A stretch of DNA of 64,000 nt from Morinoia aosen (Eukaryota; Arthropoda; Malacostraca; Amphipoda; Talitridae): the NCBI GenBank assembly GCA_030386875.1, contig CM059571.1, forward strand, positions 28,700,355-28,764,354, written 5' to 3'. The notes under the pieces were generated by a model. The model saw nothing but the letters and a program-made list of their open reading frames with translations. It had not been told where the DNA came from and made no database searches. Positions 11,073 to 21,518 of the stretch are shown here, piece after piece. How positions within the stretch are numbered: position 1 is the first letter of the stretch; each line of letters begins with the position of its first letter. The translations under genes and the position numbers were made by a program.

Positions 11073-11949
11073 TGTCAGGCCGCGCAAGTGTTGTCGAGTC
11101 TTTTGCTAGAGTTAGCCATAATCTTGTGTATTTTCTTTATGTGTCCAGCTCCCTGAACCCCACCTTGGTCTGTTTCTCGGCGCTGACGCTGCGTCTGTGC
11201 ATTCACTTGAGTTAGCCCTTAAGAATCCTTTCTATTGTATTTTTACATTTCATGGTTAATTTGATTAATTATCTAAATAGCACTAATATTTTATATGTAA
11301 TTTTGAGTGTTGTACCATGTTATGCGGTAGCTCATGTCTGTACACACTATTTTTGCAAAAGAAAATTAACCACTGCCTTTGCTAAAATGTATCTGTGTAT
11401 GTAAGAGGCACTGCCAAGAGATTCTGTTGCAATCAAGTCACATTCTGGGGTGAAAATAGTTTTCCTTTCACCTTATTAACACAGGCTTTAGTCTAATACG
11501 AAACCTCGCCTAATGAGGGGTTTAAGGAACCACCTCGGGAGGACGAACTATTCCACGTAGTTTGTTGTAAAGGAAGACGCTGTCGCAGTTCGGTACTAAC
11601 AGAAATCACTTCTGTTGCCCCAACGGACTTATTACGGCGCAGACAGTTGCTCGTCTTCCAGACAGTACCACCGTAGCTCGGCACAAACAGAATTTACTTC
11701 TGTTGCCCTAGCGGACTTATTACGGCGTAGGTGGTACCAACACAAACCTCACTCTAACGGTACCGCCGTAGTTCGGCACAAACAGAATTTTCTTCTGTTG
11801 CCCTAGCGGACTTATTACAGCGTAGGCGGTACCCAAACGAACCTCAGAAAGGGCAGCTGCGCAGAAAAGCTAGCGCCCCGGAACAAGGTAGCTGCATAGA
11901 AAACAGTTTTTTTACGAACCCTCACGTCGACCGCACGGCGGTATCGAAA
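11073..11949 (+). repeat. 5' LTR
   Basis: 877 bp, from TGTCAGGCCGCG to ...GGTATCGAAA. The expected terminal GACA has mutated to GAAA. It is longer than the 3' LTR because its GC-rich 3' third holds three units of a roughly 90-95-bp tandem repeat (about 11581-11850) against two in the 3' LTR. By eye the first 145 bases differ from the 3' LTR at roughly one position in ten. Confidence 0.9.
11581..11850 (+). repeat. Triplicated 90-95-bp unit inside the 5' LTR
   Basis: Each unit contains a TTCGGCAC-type start, AACAGAAT, ACTTCTGTTGCCC, GCGGACTTATTACGGCG and a GGTACC-like end. The 3' LTR has two such units (about 17149-17325). Repeats of this kind in LTRs often carry enhancer or regulatory function, but no factor site is identified here. 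Confidence 0.75.
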
Positions 11950-11954
11950 TATTC

Positions 11955-11972
11955 TGGCGCCCGAACAGGGAC
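11955..11972 (+). promoter_or_regulatory. Primer-binding site, tRNA-Lys(UUU)
   Basis: TGGCGCCCGAACAGGGAC is complementary to the 18 3'-terminal bases of animal tRNA-Lys(UUU). It lies five bases inside the 5' LTR end, the normal position for minus-strand DNA priming. Confidence 0.9.
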
Positions 11973-12055
11973 CCAGAAGCTTTTCGCGACTACCACCGTT
12001 GCTTGTGATTTCTGGGTTCTACTCAACTACGCGGATACCGCATCATTAAAACAAG

Positions 12056-13186
12056 ATGAACCTCGTCGCTCAAGCTCGAGAATACGTCGAAGCCCTCGGC
12101 TTCACTTCCACCGATGCGGAGTACCGGGAAGAATTTAACAGCCGCCTGAGACATTTGGAAGAAGCAGAAGTCGAAGAACGAGCAGCGGAAAGAGAAGCCG
12201 CAGAACGAGCAGCGGAACGAGAAGCCGCAGAACGAGCAGCGGAACGAGAAGCTGAACGAGAAGCTGGACAACGAGACAACGAGCTCAGACTCAGACAACT
12301 CGATGCTCAAATCGCTCCTCAAAATGCTAGAGTGAAGATAATTCCACCGGCTCCATTCGATCCCACAAAAGAAAGGATGGACGAATTTTTGCAACGCTTC
12401 TGCAGTCATACAACAGCAATGGGATTCAATGAAGTCGATGCTGTTGTCATGCTCAATAATTTGGTCACACCGATGGAACGTCGACTCATCGATACCCTGC
12501 CCGCTGCAGATCACTTCATGTTCCCTGAAATCAAATTGCTCCTACTAGATGCTCATGAAGTTACTCCGGCAAAACTACGCGCTAACTACTACGAGCTGAA
12601 ACCAAAAGAAGGCGACAATATGTCACGTCACCTACGGCGACTAGAACAAGCCTTCGACGCTAGGTTAAAAGGATGCAACATCGAAGCCAACTACGAGACT
12701 CTTCGTGACTTTCTTCTTGTTGACAGACCATGTTTCATCCTGCCTCCCTTCCTCGCTACTCAATTGCGTGACAGAGGTGGTAACACAATCTCAAGCCTAG
12801 GAGAGCAGGGTGATAGCTTCTTACACGCAAGACCTCATACATCGCTCCAACAGCTTTGTAAGGGTCGCACACTCACAATAACGACGGATGCGGGCCCTCC
12901 AGCACTCAAAGCGTCAGTAGCACCAGAGCGACGCTCGACATCTCCTGTCCGAGCCCCAAACACTCCAGCCAGATCATCCAACTCCAGCAACAACTCTCGA
13001 GGAACGCCACCAAGAAAAATAAAGAAGAAAGAAAAAACTTTACTTCAAATAGAGATTGTACCATGTTATGTTACTTCTAACACACATGGGGGTCCCACCA
13101 GATCAAGATTGGTCGGTCAACACTCCGCAGCGCGAGGAACAACGAGGACCTTACACTGGATTTTACTGCACTTTCCATGGCCCTAA
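12056..13186 (+). CDS. gag: Gag of the Gmr1-type element
   Basis: Starts at the first ATG after the primer site (MNLVAQAREYVEALGF). Residues about 40-80 are a charged, repetitive coiled-coil segment (iterated AAEREAAER, encoded by a short tandem repeat). A capsid-like region follows (about residues 95-230, with APFDPTKERMDEFLQRF and ELKPKEGDNMSRHLRRLEQ), then a Ser/Thr/Pro-rich tail. The last 40 or so codons, after about 13050, are probably out of frame: the likely continuation, FYCTFHGPNRSHSSDEC, is in the next frame. That junction could be a frameshift mutation or programmed +1 shifting. Particle assembly is inferred from position and the RNA-binding-like Cys/His cluster downstream. Confidence 0.75.
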   Translation: MNLVAQAREYVEALGFTSTDAEYREEFNSRLRHLEEAEVEERAAEREAAERAAEREAAERAAEREAEREAGQRDNELRLRQLDAQIAPQNARVKIIPPAPFDPTKERMDEFLQRFCSHTTAMGFNEVDAVVMLNNLVTPMERRLIDTLPAADHFMFPEIKLLLLDAHEVTPAKLRANYYELKPKEGDNMSRHLRRLEQAFDARLKGCNIEANYETLRDFLLVDRPCFILPPFLATQLRDRGGNTISSLGEQGDSFLHARPHTSLQQLCKGRTLTITTDAGPPALKASVAPERRSTSPVRAPNTPARSSNSSNNSRGTPPRKIKKKEKTLLQIEIVPCYVTSNTHGGPTRSRLVGQHSAARGTTRTLHWILLHFPWP

Positions 13187-13880
13187 CCGATCACATTCCA
13201 GTGATGAGTGCCGCCAATTACAGAGGAGACAAGGTGATAGCCACAGTAATAGAGCAGCCCATGCAAGCCCACCAATCTTCAGTACTACAGCCAAAGTAAA
13301 CAATCTAACAACGCATGAAGAAGCAGATGAATACCACGATATTCCCCCAGTCGCATGCAATCACATCGCCTCGAATAAGCTGATCGAATTGGGACAGCTG
13401 AAAACATGTTCTGGCACCGTGAACCAACAACTCGTTCAAGTACTACTAGATGGAGGAGCAACAGCGGTTTTTGTCAAGAAGACTCTTGTCCCAGCTGACG
13501 CCATTTTGAAGAAAGAAATTACCGTTCGACTGGCCAACAATCACTCTTTCGAGGCGCCTCTTGCCCGGGTCTCTCTCGTTTGCCCCTACTATGACGGAGC
13601 GGTGACAGCCGTAGCCATGGAAGAACTCTCCCAAGATGTTATCCTCGGCCAAGTTCCCGGGACCACCTCCTTCGAAGAACAGATGGCCGACCGTGAAGAG
13701 AAGCCAGTTGCTGCAGAAGTCTCTCACGTTGTCACAAGAGCAGCAGCAAAAACGATCGAAAATCCCCATGCCGCACCAAGCACTGTCGATATATTGCAAC
13801 ACAACAAAGAAGACTTCAAGAAATTACAGCGAGAGTGCAAAACATTGCAGCTTTTTTTCAATAAAGTTGACACTGGCTAA
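13056..13880 (+). pseudogene. pro: Gag end plus aspartic protease, changed active site
   Basis: This frame overlaps the end of gag in the +1 register. It begins with a Cys/His cluster, YCTFHGPNRSHSSDEC, a variant of the nucleocapsid zinc knuckle. The protease is recognised by LVQVLLDGGATAVFVKKTLV, where families normally have D-S-G or D-T-G; here 13449-13457 reads Asp-Gly-Gly. The later VILGQVPGT matches the ILG segment near the protease C-terminus. The frame ends at TAA 13878-13880, before the integrase. Without Ser or Thr after the catalytic Asp, activity is doubtful. Confidence 0.75.
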
Positions 13881-13889
13881 GAAGAAACG

Positions 13890-15060
13890 CACAAGGATGG
13901 CAGAGTCATTACCTTTGAACTCCATGACGGCATTCTACATCGGAAAACGTTACGAGACGGTCAGGAAACCCATCAACTTGTAGCACCTGCAAGTGCGCCC
14001 ACAAATCTTGGAAACGGCTCACGACAATCCACTTGCTGGCCATTATTCCCATAAGAAGACTCAGGCACGACTGGAACGAGATTTTTATTGGCCGTCCCTA
14101 GCAAAAGATGTGGTCTAATACTTTCACTCCCGTCATACCTGCAAGACTCACGCTCCATCTCGACCAAGAAAGGCACTTAATCTCAACCCCACCGATCACC
14201 ACTCCATTCTTCGCGCTTAGTGTTGATTTGGTAGGCCCATTGCAACCAACTTCGGCAAGTGGCCACCGATACATTCTCACCGTGGTGGACCAAGTAACTA
14301 GGTACGCAAACGCAGCCGCGCTCAGACATACAGATGCAGAAACGGTCGCTCAGGAGCTACTCAAAATCTGCAGCAGAGTTGGTTTCCCTCATACGCTAAC
14401 GAGCGACAACGGCACTCAGTTCAGAGCCGCAACCTTCGAAGCTTTTCTGAAACTCGTAGGTATCCAGCCGATTGACGCCATTATACCTTGCCCAATCGAA
14501 CGGCATAATCGAACGCTTCAATGGTACACTCAAAGTAATGTTGCGGTAACTAGCCTTAGAACAACCACGAGACTGGGATCTGTATCTGCCTTCCCTCCTT
14601 TTTGCTTATCGAGACGCTCCTCAGGCCTCAACCGGGTATTCTCCTTTCGAACTCATCTACGGTCATCGCGTACGGGGACCTTTAACCGTGCTCAAAGAAT
14701 GCTGGACAGATGGTAGTTTGCAAGACGACACGAGTACTGCTCAGTATTTAATGGAAATGAAGCACCGATTGAAAGAAACATGGAAAATCGCTCGTGAGAA
14801 TCTCAACAGGAGCCAAAAGAAAAGCGCCAAATTCTTCAACAGACGTACCAAGATGCGAACTCTAAAGCAGGGAGATAAAGTCCTCGTATTTCTGCCCGAT
14901 TCTCGAAAGAAGCTACTTATGACTTGGAAAGGTCCTTATACAATAAAATCACGCCTTAGAACCTATACCTATACATTGGACGTGGATGGAAACAACAAAG
15001 TTTATCACATCAACCTCCTTCGCCAGTACCACGACCGGGAGCAGCAAAGTAGCGATCACT
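13890..15060 (+). pseudogene. int: Integrase with GPY/F module, located before RT
   Basis: Joins element DNA to the host chromosome. The N-terminal HHCC-like part is broken over two frames (AHDNPLAGHYSHKKTQ and RDFYWPSLAKDV, then a stop and YFHSRHTCKTHA, in which a Cys appears changed). The core has Asp in SVDLVGP (14225), Asp in LTSDNGTQF (14405) and, after one frameshift, Glu in NGIIERFNGTLK (14511). The spacing fits DD35E. A second shift precedes the C-terminal frame (14688 on), which holds WKGPYTIKSRL (from about 14924) and VYHINLLRQYHDR, the GPY/F module of Ty3/gypsy integrases. No chromodomain is seen. The catalytic residues survive but at least three frame breaks kill the gene. Confidence 0.85.
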
Positions 15061-16617
15061 TCACCAAGCGAGAGCGATCTCGAGGAGGGCGACGAGAGAG
15101 TAGAGGAAGCATTTGCAGCGATTGGCCTCGCCCTAGAACCTACCTGCGAAGAAGAAGAACTCGACCGAAAAGAACCAGAGGTACCGTCACCCGTCGGGGA
15201 AACCATTGAAGACTGTCTCATCTCCTCTACGTTGACTACAACACAACGCTCAGAACTCGAGGAAATACTTGGAGAATATCGCGATCTTCTCACAGATACT
15301 CCCGGAAGAACCAGCACGGCAGTTCATGAAATAAAATTGAAGGATCCTTCCAGTTTTCGACTTCAACATTCGTATCCACTTCCCTTAGCGCTGGAGCCTG
15401 AAGTGCAGTGAAATTTAGAGAAGTGGATGAAGATGGGAATCGTGATGCCATCCACATCACCTTACTATTCACCGCTCCTTGCCGTCCGGAAGAAAGACGG
15501 TACCCACCGATTTTGTCTGGACTGCAGGCACCTCAACAGCCAGACAGTATTCGATGCTGAGCCAATAGCAGACACCACTGCTATTTTCACCAATTTAGCC
15601 GGCAAAACAATCTTCAGCAAAATGGATCTGACCAGTGGATATTGGCAGGTACTTCTACACCCTGAGTCCCGCCAATACACCGCCTTCAAAACTAGGTCTG
15701 GCCTCTATGAATTCAACGTACTGCCTTTCGGCCTAGCAAATGCTCCAGAACCTTTTTCCCGCCTTATACGTCAAGTCACTGAAGGACTGCAAGATACCGA
15801 GGTCTACATGGACGACATCTTAATCGCCTTGACTACCTGGGAAGAACATTGCGCAGCATTAGCTAAACTGTTCGAAGCTCTTTCTCGACATGGTCTTAAC
15901 GCGAAGCCGTCCAAATACGAATTTGGATTTGACAGCCTCCAGTATTTGGGCCATCAACTCAGCAGTAATCAGATCCCGCCTCTCGAGAACCGAGTCGAAG
16001 CCTTAAAAGCAGCTCCACTCCCTAAAACAAAACGGGAGCTCCGAAGTTTTCTCGGTACAGTTGGGTACTATCAACAGTACATTCCTAACTACTCTCAACT
16101 GACATCTAAACTCCATGATTTCCTAAAGAAGAATTCTCCGGAACAAATACCTTGGACCAATACAACAGAAGACCTGTTCGAAAGTTTGAAGACAGCGTTA
16201 GTCAAGAGACCAGTCTTACAGTTACCAGACCCCAGATGTCCTTTCATTCTACGGACAGATGCCTCCCAAATTGGACTTGGAGCAGTTTTCCTCCAGCCAG
16301 CCAAGCAAATGAGACTTCCGTCACTACGCGCCGGTAGCACATGCTTCACGTCGACTGAGAGGAGCACAAATAAACTATTCCACCAATGAAAAAGAAGCGT
16401 TAAGCATCTACTGGGCTCTACAGAAGTTTTTGGTCAACCTGTATGGACGAGAATTTGTGTTACAGACGGACCATCGACCGCTCCTTTATTTGCAACAGGC
16501 AGACAAGTTGAACTCCCGATTGAAACGCTGGGCTTTGTATTTTAGCTTTTTAGGCTCCGAGCAGAACACCTTTCGAGAGTCGACAACCACCTTGCGGATT
16601 TCCAGTCTCGGCTATAG
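15060..16617 (+). pseudogene. pol: Reverse transcriptase and RNase H, downstream of integrase
   Basis: An acidic linker (DLEEGDERVEE) leads into the RT. A TGA at 15409-15411 interrupts the frame just before NLEKWMKMGIVMPSTSPYYS. RT motifs follow in order: FCLDCRHLN, FSKMDLTSGYWQV, FNVLPFGLANAP, the catalytic YMDD at 15805-15816 and LQYLGHQLS. RNase H begins near 16240 with ILRTDASQIGLGAVFLQ. A frameshift near 16350 moves the rest (NYSTNEKEALSIYWALQKF, LQTDHRPLLYL) to another frame, and a further shift precedes LSRVDNHLADF, ending at TAG 16615-16617. The connection domain is normal. The unusual thing is the position: after integrase rather than before it. Confidence 0.88.
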
Positions 16618-16642
16618 TAGCAGAGACACCCTCTCCCGGGCG

Positions 16643-17423
16643 TGTCAGGCCGCGCAAGTGTTGTCGAGTATTTTGGTAGATTTCCCATAATCTTAAGTAT
16701 TTTCTTTATGAGTCCAGCTCCCTGAACCCCGCCTAGGTCTGTTTCTCGGCGCTGAAAATGCGTCTGTGCATTTACTTGAGTTAGCCCTTAGAATCATTTG
16801 TATTGTATTTCAACATTTCATTGTTAGTTTGATTACTTAGCTAAATAGCACTAATATTTCAAATGTAATTTTGTGTGTTGTACCATTTTATGCGGTAGCT
16901 CATGTCAGTACACACTATTTTTCCAAAAGAAAATAAACCAATGTCTTTGTGAAAATGTATATGTGTACGTAAGAGGCACTGCCAAGAGATTCTGCAACAA
17001 ACATGTCACATCCTGGCGTCAAAAAAGTTTTCCTTTCTCCTTATTGACACTGGGTTTAGTCTAATACGACACCTCGCCTAATAAAGGGTTTAAGGAACCA
17101 CCTCGGGAAGACGAACTATTCCGCATAGTTTGTCGCAAAGGAAGACGCTGTCGTAGTTCGGCACTAACAGAATTCACTTCTGTTGCCCCTACGGACTTAT
17201 TACGGCGCAGACAGTTGCTCGTCTTCCTAACGGTACCACCGTAGTTCGGCACAAACAGAATTTACTTCTGTTGCCCTAGCGGACTTATTACGGCGTAGGC
17301 AGTACCCACACGAACCTCAGGAAGGGCAGCTGCGCAGAAAAGCTAGCGCTCCGGAACAAGGTAGCTGCATAGAAAACAGCCCCTTTCACAAACCCTCACG
17401 TCGACCGCACGGCGGTATCGACA
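16643..17423 (+). repeat. 3' LTR
   Basis: 781 bp, TGTCAGGCCGCG...GGTATCGACA, keeping the TGTC/GACA inverted ends. It is 96 bp shorter than the 5' LTR, matching one repeat unit fewer. Confidence 0.9.
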
Positions 17424-17428
17424 GAAGG
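17424..17428. repeat. Target site duplication GAAGG, right copy
   Basis: Exact partner of 11068-11072. Confidence 0.85.
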
Positions 17429-18249
17429 ATTTTCCCAATGCCAGGGAACATCAATTCAGCATTACCTCCAGTTCAGAAAAGCAGTATGCACTTAACATGC
17501 GTTGTTAAAACTTTGGCAAATGAACGACTAAATTTTGTTACGTTCTTATTGCATCTCTGATGCATTATTATTTGCAGCGCGCACCAAAATTGGTTAAGAT
17601 AGAAAAGCGATAGTTACATTCCGTAAAAATCGGATAAAGAGTGGAAAAAATAAGGCAGCGCATCGAGCCAAGCGGCTCATTCATGGTTGCCCCCACGACC
17701 CCCGCCGTCCGACACCAACCCCGCTCAAGCACATCAAAAGCACATTTACAGTAATCAATTTTCACGCACAAGCCTCAGAATACTCACGTTAATTAATACT
17801 ATATCTCTTAACGCGGCCGTTACGCTGAGTGTAATCCCATGATTTCACAGTTATTTTAACTAATAGTGAAGCCAAGATCACCCTTCTCTTCCACCACGTT
17901 TTGACGCTACTATCAGATGATGAGACACTGTCAATGGAACCTTTCATTCACTGTATAAAAAATGCTGTTACTGACCATACCTACAGATTGGCTAATATAT
18001 TTTCTTCGATTCAAACGAACCCGGAACTCTGTTAACCCTCGTACTTCAAGATCCTGAGGATTGCTAACCCAGTCAAGGTGAAGACGATTTGTAAAAGTAT
18101 TCACCGTGCTAGCAAAACCAATATTTCCTGGGAACTGATTTCAAATTGTCAAAATTTTAATTTAAAATAAATTAATAGCCTCAGCTGTTCCGAAATTCTT
18201 TCATTAATTTCTCTTTTGGACATTTTTCTGCGTCAAAAAAATTTCCTGA
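17429..18249. other. No recognisable gene
   Basis: A GC-richer patch at 17640-17740 carries a 67-codon minus-strand frame (17568-17771) without known motifs. The rest is AT-rich. Confidence 0.4.
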
Positions 18250-19080
18250 GGAAAAGCTTGAATAATATATTTGTTTTGCTTGATAAACTCCCCTTCCCAA
18301 AGTTTCATGTCATACACAAATTTGTTAGTTCGACTGATGATTCCAAAATCGTGTTCGTTGCTACAGATGAGGAAAATTAGTGGGCTTAGAACACTCGCTT
18401 TGGGAAACCTTAGCCTTACTTGTGCCCATTCACTAAATTCCTCGTGAATCGCTACTATGTGAGTGCGATTGATTTCGTTTCGTCCCTATCAAGAAAAGTT
18501 CTTCTGGCCCCTTCTGACGACCGTAGGGATTTCTGAAAGTCAAGGACATATTTGAGGTCTATGTCTTTCGTGCTGTGAAGATTCGTTTGATTTCTCCGTA
18601 GAAGTATGTAGATTTGTGAGACAGGTGCGTTTTTCGTGGAACACCTGCTGAGTATTTGCAACAAAACTTTGGTTCATGAGATGTTTTGTTATTCAGACGT
18701 TATGCAATCTTTCCATCGTTTTGCTAATGGCAAATATCAAACCGATTATAGGTGATAGTAACTGGGCACTTGCTTGTTTCGTTTTGTTGAGAACTGGAGT
18801 GAGATTCGCCAGCCTCCATGTCCTCCAGAACAAGACCAGTGGCGAGGAATCGATTGAAGTTGTTTGCCATGGGTGCACTGATTACTTCGACTGTTTCTTT
18901 AAGCATACGGAAAGCTAGGCCCTCAGACCTGACCCATAAAATTGCATGAGTTAAGGAGGATTAGTTCCTTTTCGACCCCTTCCCCAGGGATTATGTCGTT
19001 TTTCTTACAGGAGACTGGATTTTCGGGGCTTGAGGTAGTGAAAACCTAGTTGAATCATTTATTGAATCCTTTTCTAAGGT
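18250..19080 (-). pseudogene. CR1-like LINE reverse transcriptase relic
   Basis: Broken minus-strand RT. In order of translation it shows LNSCNFMG and LKETVEVISAPMANNFNRF (the block before the RT core), then WRLANLTPVLNK (normally a WRLANVTPIFKKG-like motif), KRTCLTNL, STKDIDLKYVLDFQKS (normally VDVIYLDFQKAFD) and finally FPKASVLSPLIFLICSNEHD (normally VPQGSVLGPLLFLIYINDLD). The catalytic F/YADD box is degraded beyond sure recognition. Stops and frameshifts occur between every motif. The motif wording is that of CR1-like non-LTR elements. No endonuclease or 3' tail was found. Confidence 0.65.
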
Positions 19081-19334
19081 AGGTATTTAGGATTATGACA
19101 ATCATACTTTCGTCATTTTTGGGGCTTCACCATCAATTTCCATGCAATGGTATGTTTTTTGAGCCATTTTTCACTACCATATATGAGGAAGCTTTTTGTG
19201 CTTGCTTAGGTTTGTGCTGTAACTAATTTTTTCATTCTATTTTGTACATCTGTTAGACAGCTCTGAAGGCCCACACGAGTGTATTCCAAGTAATGTGCTC
19301 CAGTTTTGAACATTTATGGACTTCTATATGATTT

Positions 19335-19870
19335 TTGTCCGGCATTTATGAGGTGTCTAGTTTCATGTATAGTAGGGTGGATCGTTTTTCAAATTTTTTT
19401 TTCATTTTTTGTTCCTATGGTGATAAAATGTGTCTCATGGGTGAGAAAAAAATATTTGCAAAGTTTCAGGTGCCTGCGATGATGTCTTCTGCCTCCCCAC
19501 AGAGCTTAAAAGTCAATTTTCGAAGTTAAAAATCCCTTTTTATCAATAATTTGTTTTTATTTTTATTTTATTGCGCTCCTATAGTGATAAACTATCTTTG
19601 AGTGGTGTATTTAGCTCCTATTATTAATGGGAACGTCTCAAGTCTTTATCTTCTGCCTCCCCAAATGGTCTGATATATTAGAAAAATGCGAAGAAGCTCG
19701 CATAATTTTAAAAAATTCCCACAAAATAAAATATCTAATTTTTTCATTTCCTTTGCAACAGAATTATTTGTACTGGCCTTTAAGTTCATGTATGCAAAAT
19801 ATAAACATTATATATTAGTTTCTTCTACCTCCCCAAACAGCTTAAATTCAAGCGATATTAAATATCATTA
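19335..19870. repeat. Degenerate tandem repeat, period about 170 bp
   Basis: Three imperfect copies, each containing TTCT(G/A)CCTCCCCA followed by an AT-rich tail, at about 19488, 19648 and 19823. Frames on the plus strand are AT-driven. Confidence 0.45.
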
Positions 19871-20455
19871 TATAATACAGCTCTTCGCATATTTATCATG
19901 TATATATTATATAATATGTAGCTATATCCAAAATATATATCCTAGAACTCACCACGTGGAGGTGGCTGTATGTCGAGCTCCACCCTAACCAGCCCCATCC
20001 TCCCTACCATTGACTGGTCTTAATTAATTACTCCACATTAAAATTGCTCCTGGTCTCAAATCTAGGGATCTTTTTCCTATTGCTAATTTTGCTTCTAATT
20101 AAGCCATCTCTACTCTGGTTGCCACTTACTAGTGAAGAGGCTTCTGTGACTAGTTTGATGCTTCGCTCTGCACTTTGTGTGTGGCACGGAAATTTTGGTA
20201 TTAGATCAGAAATATTGTTAACCGTTTCAATCGCATTTGTGATTATGTCGTCAGAAATATTCCGTGTAACTGGTGGTTCATGGGTTGTTGTTTTCTGTCA
20301 GTTGATGTCATAGTAAGTCTTGCTATTCAGATTAATTTCAGGAACTATCAACTGGCGAATCTGTGCGTTGGGGCGACCTGAATGGCGTGCCTTCAGGATT
20401 CGCCGGAGTCCCAACTATCGGATGTATCGTTCCTCATCACTGGTTATTCCCACTG
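19871..20455. other. No recognisable gene
   Basis: An 89-codon plus-strand frame (20044-20313) is hydrophobic but lacks any motif or supporting signal. Confidence 0.4.
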
Positions 20456-20945
20456 GATTGACTGGATATTGAAAATGAACATTGGGGCAATACCTTATTT
20501 TGGAAAATTCAGTTGATATTGGAAAAATATATTGGTCCAATAACAATATTATCATCAACCCAAAATCAAACAATTATTGTGTCAATATTGACTTGATAAT
20601 GAGGTGTTCCCTACAATAACATTGGCTTAATACTCAATTCGTGATATCAGGTTGATATTGTTAAAACATATTGCCCCGATAATCATATTTTCACTAACCC
20701 AATATCAGCTAATTATTGTGTCACTATGGACTTGATATTGAGGAGTTCCTTAGAAAAATATTGGCCCATTACTTAGTTTCTGATATCAAGTTGATACTGG
20801 TAGCATATATTGTACAACTAATAATTTTTTTTAACCCGGTATCAGCTAATTACTGTCACTATTGACTTGATATTGAGGTGTTTCCTTGAACAACACTTTG
20901 ACTCAATAATTAATTTCTAATATCACATCAATATTCAGAAGTGTT
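20456..20945. repeat. Tandem repeat, period about 136-140 bp
   Basis: Units share GACTTGATATTGAGG(T/A)GTTCC at about 20589, 20729 and 20865, plus CAATATCAGCTAATTA and AATATTGG words. About three and a half copies. Related words recur near 32360-32420. Confidence 0.6.
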
Positions 20946-21518
20946 CAAGGACGAGAAATATATCTAATTCTGATAAGTTAGTTATCTGATATACATACCT
21001 ATACACCTACAAGCCTATGAATTAAACTGCATTCAATATTTATCTAAAATCCATGATTCCATGATTACAAACCTCTTTGGCATCGTCTAGTAGAAGTCAA
21101 AATTTTGTGTTGCACGTACCAGTGTTCGGGCAACCTGTACATGCGGTTTGATCCCGTTCCACCTGAAAAGATATTCGTGTCCCCCCCAAGAAGCTCAAAA
21201 ATGCGCATAAGTGATGTATTTCAAATTAGTTAGCTAGCTATAATTATATTAATATGTACTGAAAAAATTACTGCCAGCGATGATGGCACGGTTACATAGT
21301 TTACATTAAATTGAAAACATGTAGCTAATCGAGCTCACAGCATTTCGTTCTTGAATGAAACTACGTTCTTGTATTATATAAGAGTGAGGGACCGGTTTTG
21401 CTCACGAATAATAGTCAGTACGATATATCTTGGTATCAATGAGGGTTTCAGGACAGCCCAAATCCTTCATTTGGCACTAATGCTAATGTTCAAGAGCAGC
21501 CAATTTAGTTATCAATAA
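20946..21518. other. No recognisable gene
   Basis: AT-rich spacer between the tandem repeat and a TIR element. Nothing supported. Confidence 0.4.

Larger units (their letters stand above)
11073..17423 (+). mobile_element. Gmr1-type Ty3/gypsy LTR retrotransposon (integrase before RT), decayed
   Basis: A 6351-bp element bounded by TGTC...GACA LTRs and the duplication GAAGG. The order along the plus strand is 5' LTR, tRNA-Lys primer site, gag, protease, integrase with GPY/F module, reverse transcriptase, RNase H, 3' LTR. The RT and RNase H are plainly Ty3/gypsy-like, yet integrase precedes RT as in Ty1/copia. That order defines the Gmr1 group, first described from deuterostomes. Several frameshifts, one in-frame stop in RT and a changed protease active site make this copy inactive. 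No clear polypurine tract lies in the 25 bases between the RNase H stop and the 3' LTR. Confidence 0.88.

Noticed and set aside
13032-13038. AAAAAAC heptamer near the gag/protease junction
   Set aside because: It is a known -1 slippery word, but in the gag frame the codons are GAA AAA ACT, so the phase is wrong, and the protease frame is +1, not -1.
13973-14280. Minus-strand frames opposite integrase, and others opposite RT and gag of the LTR element
   Set aside because: Shadows of the plus-strand coding frames.
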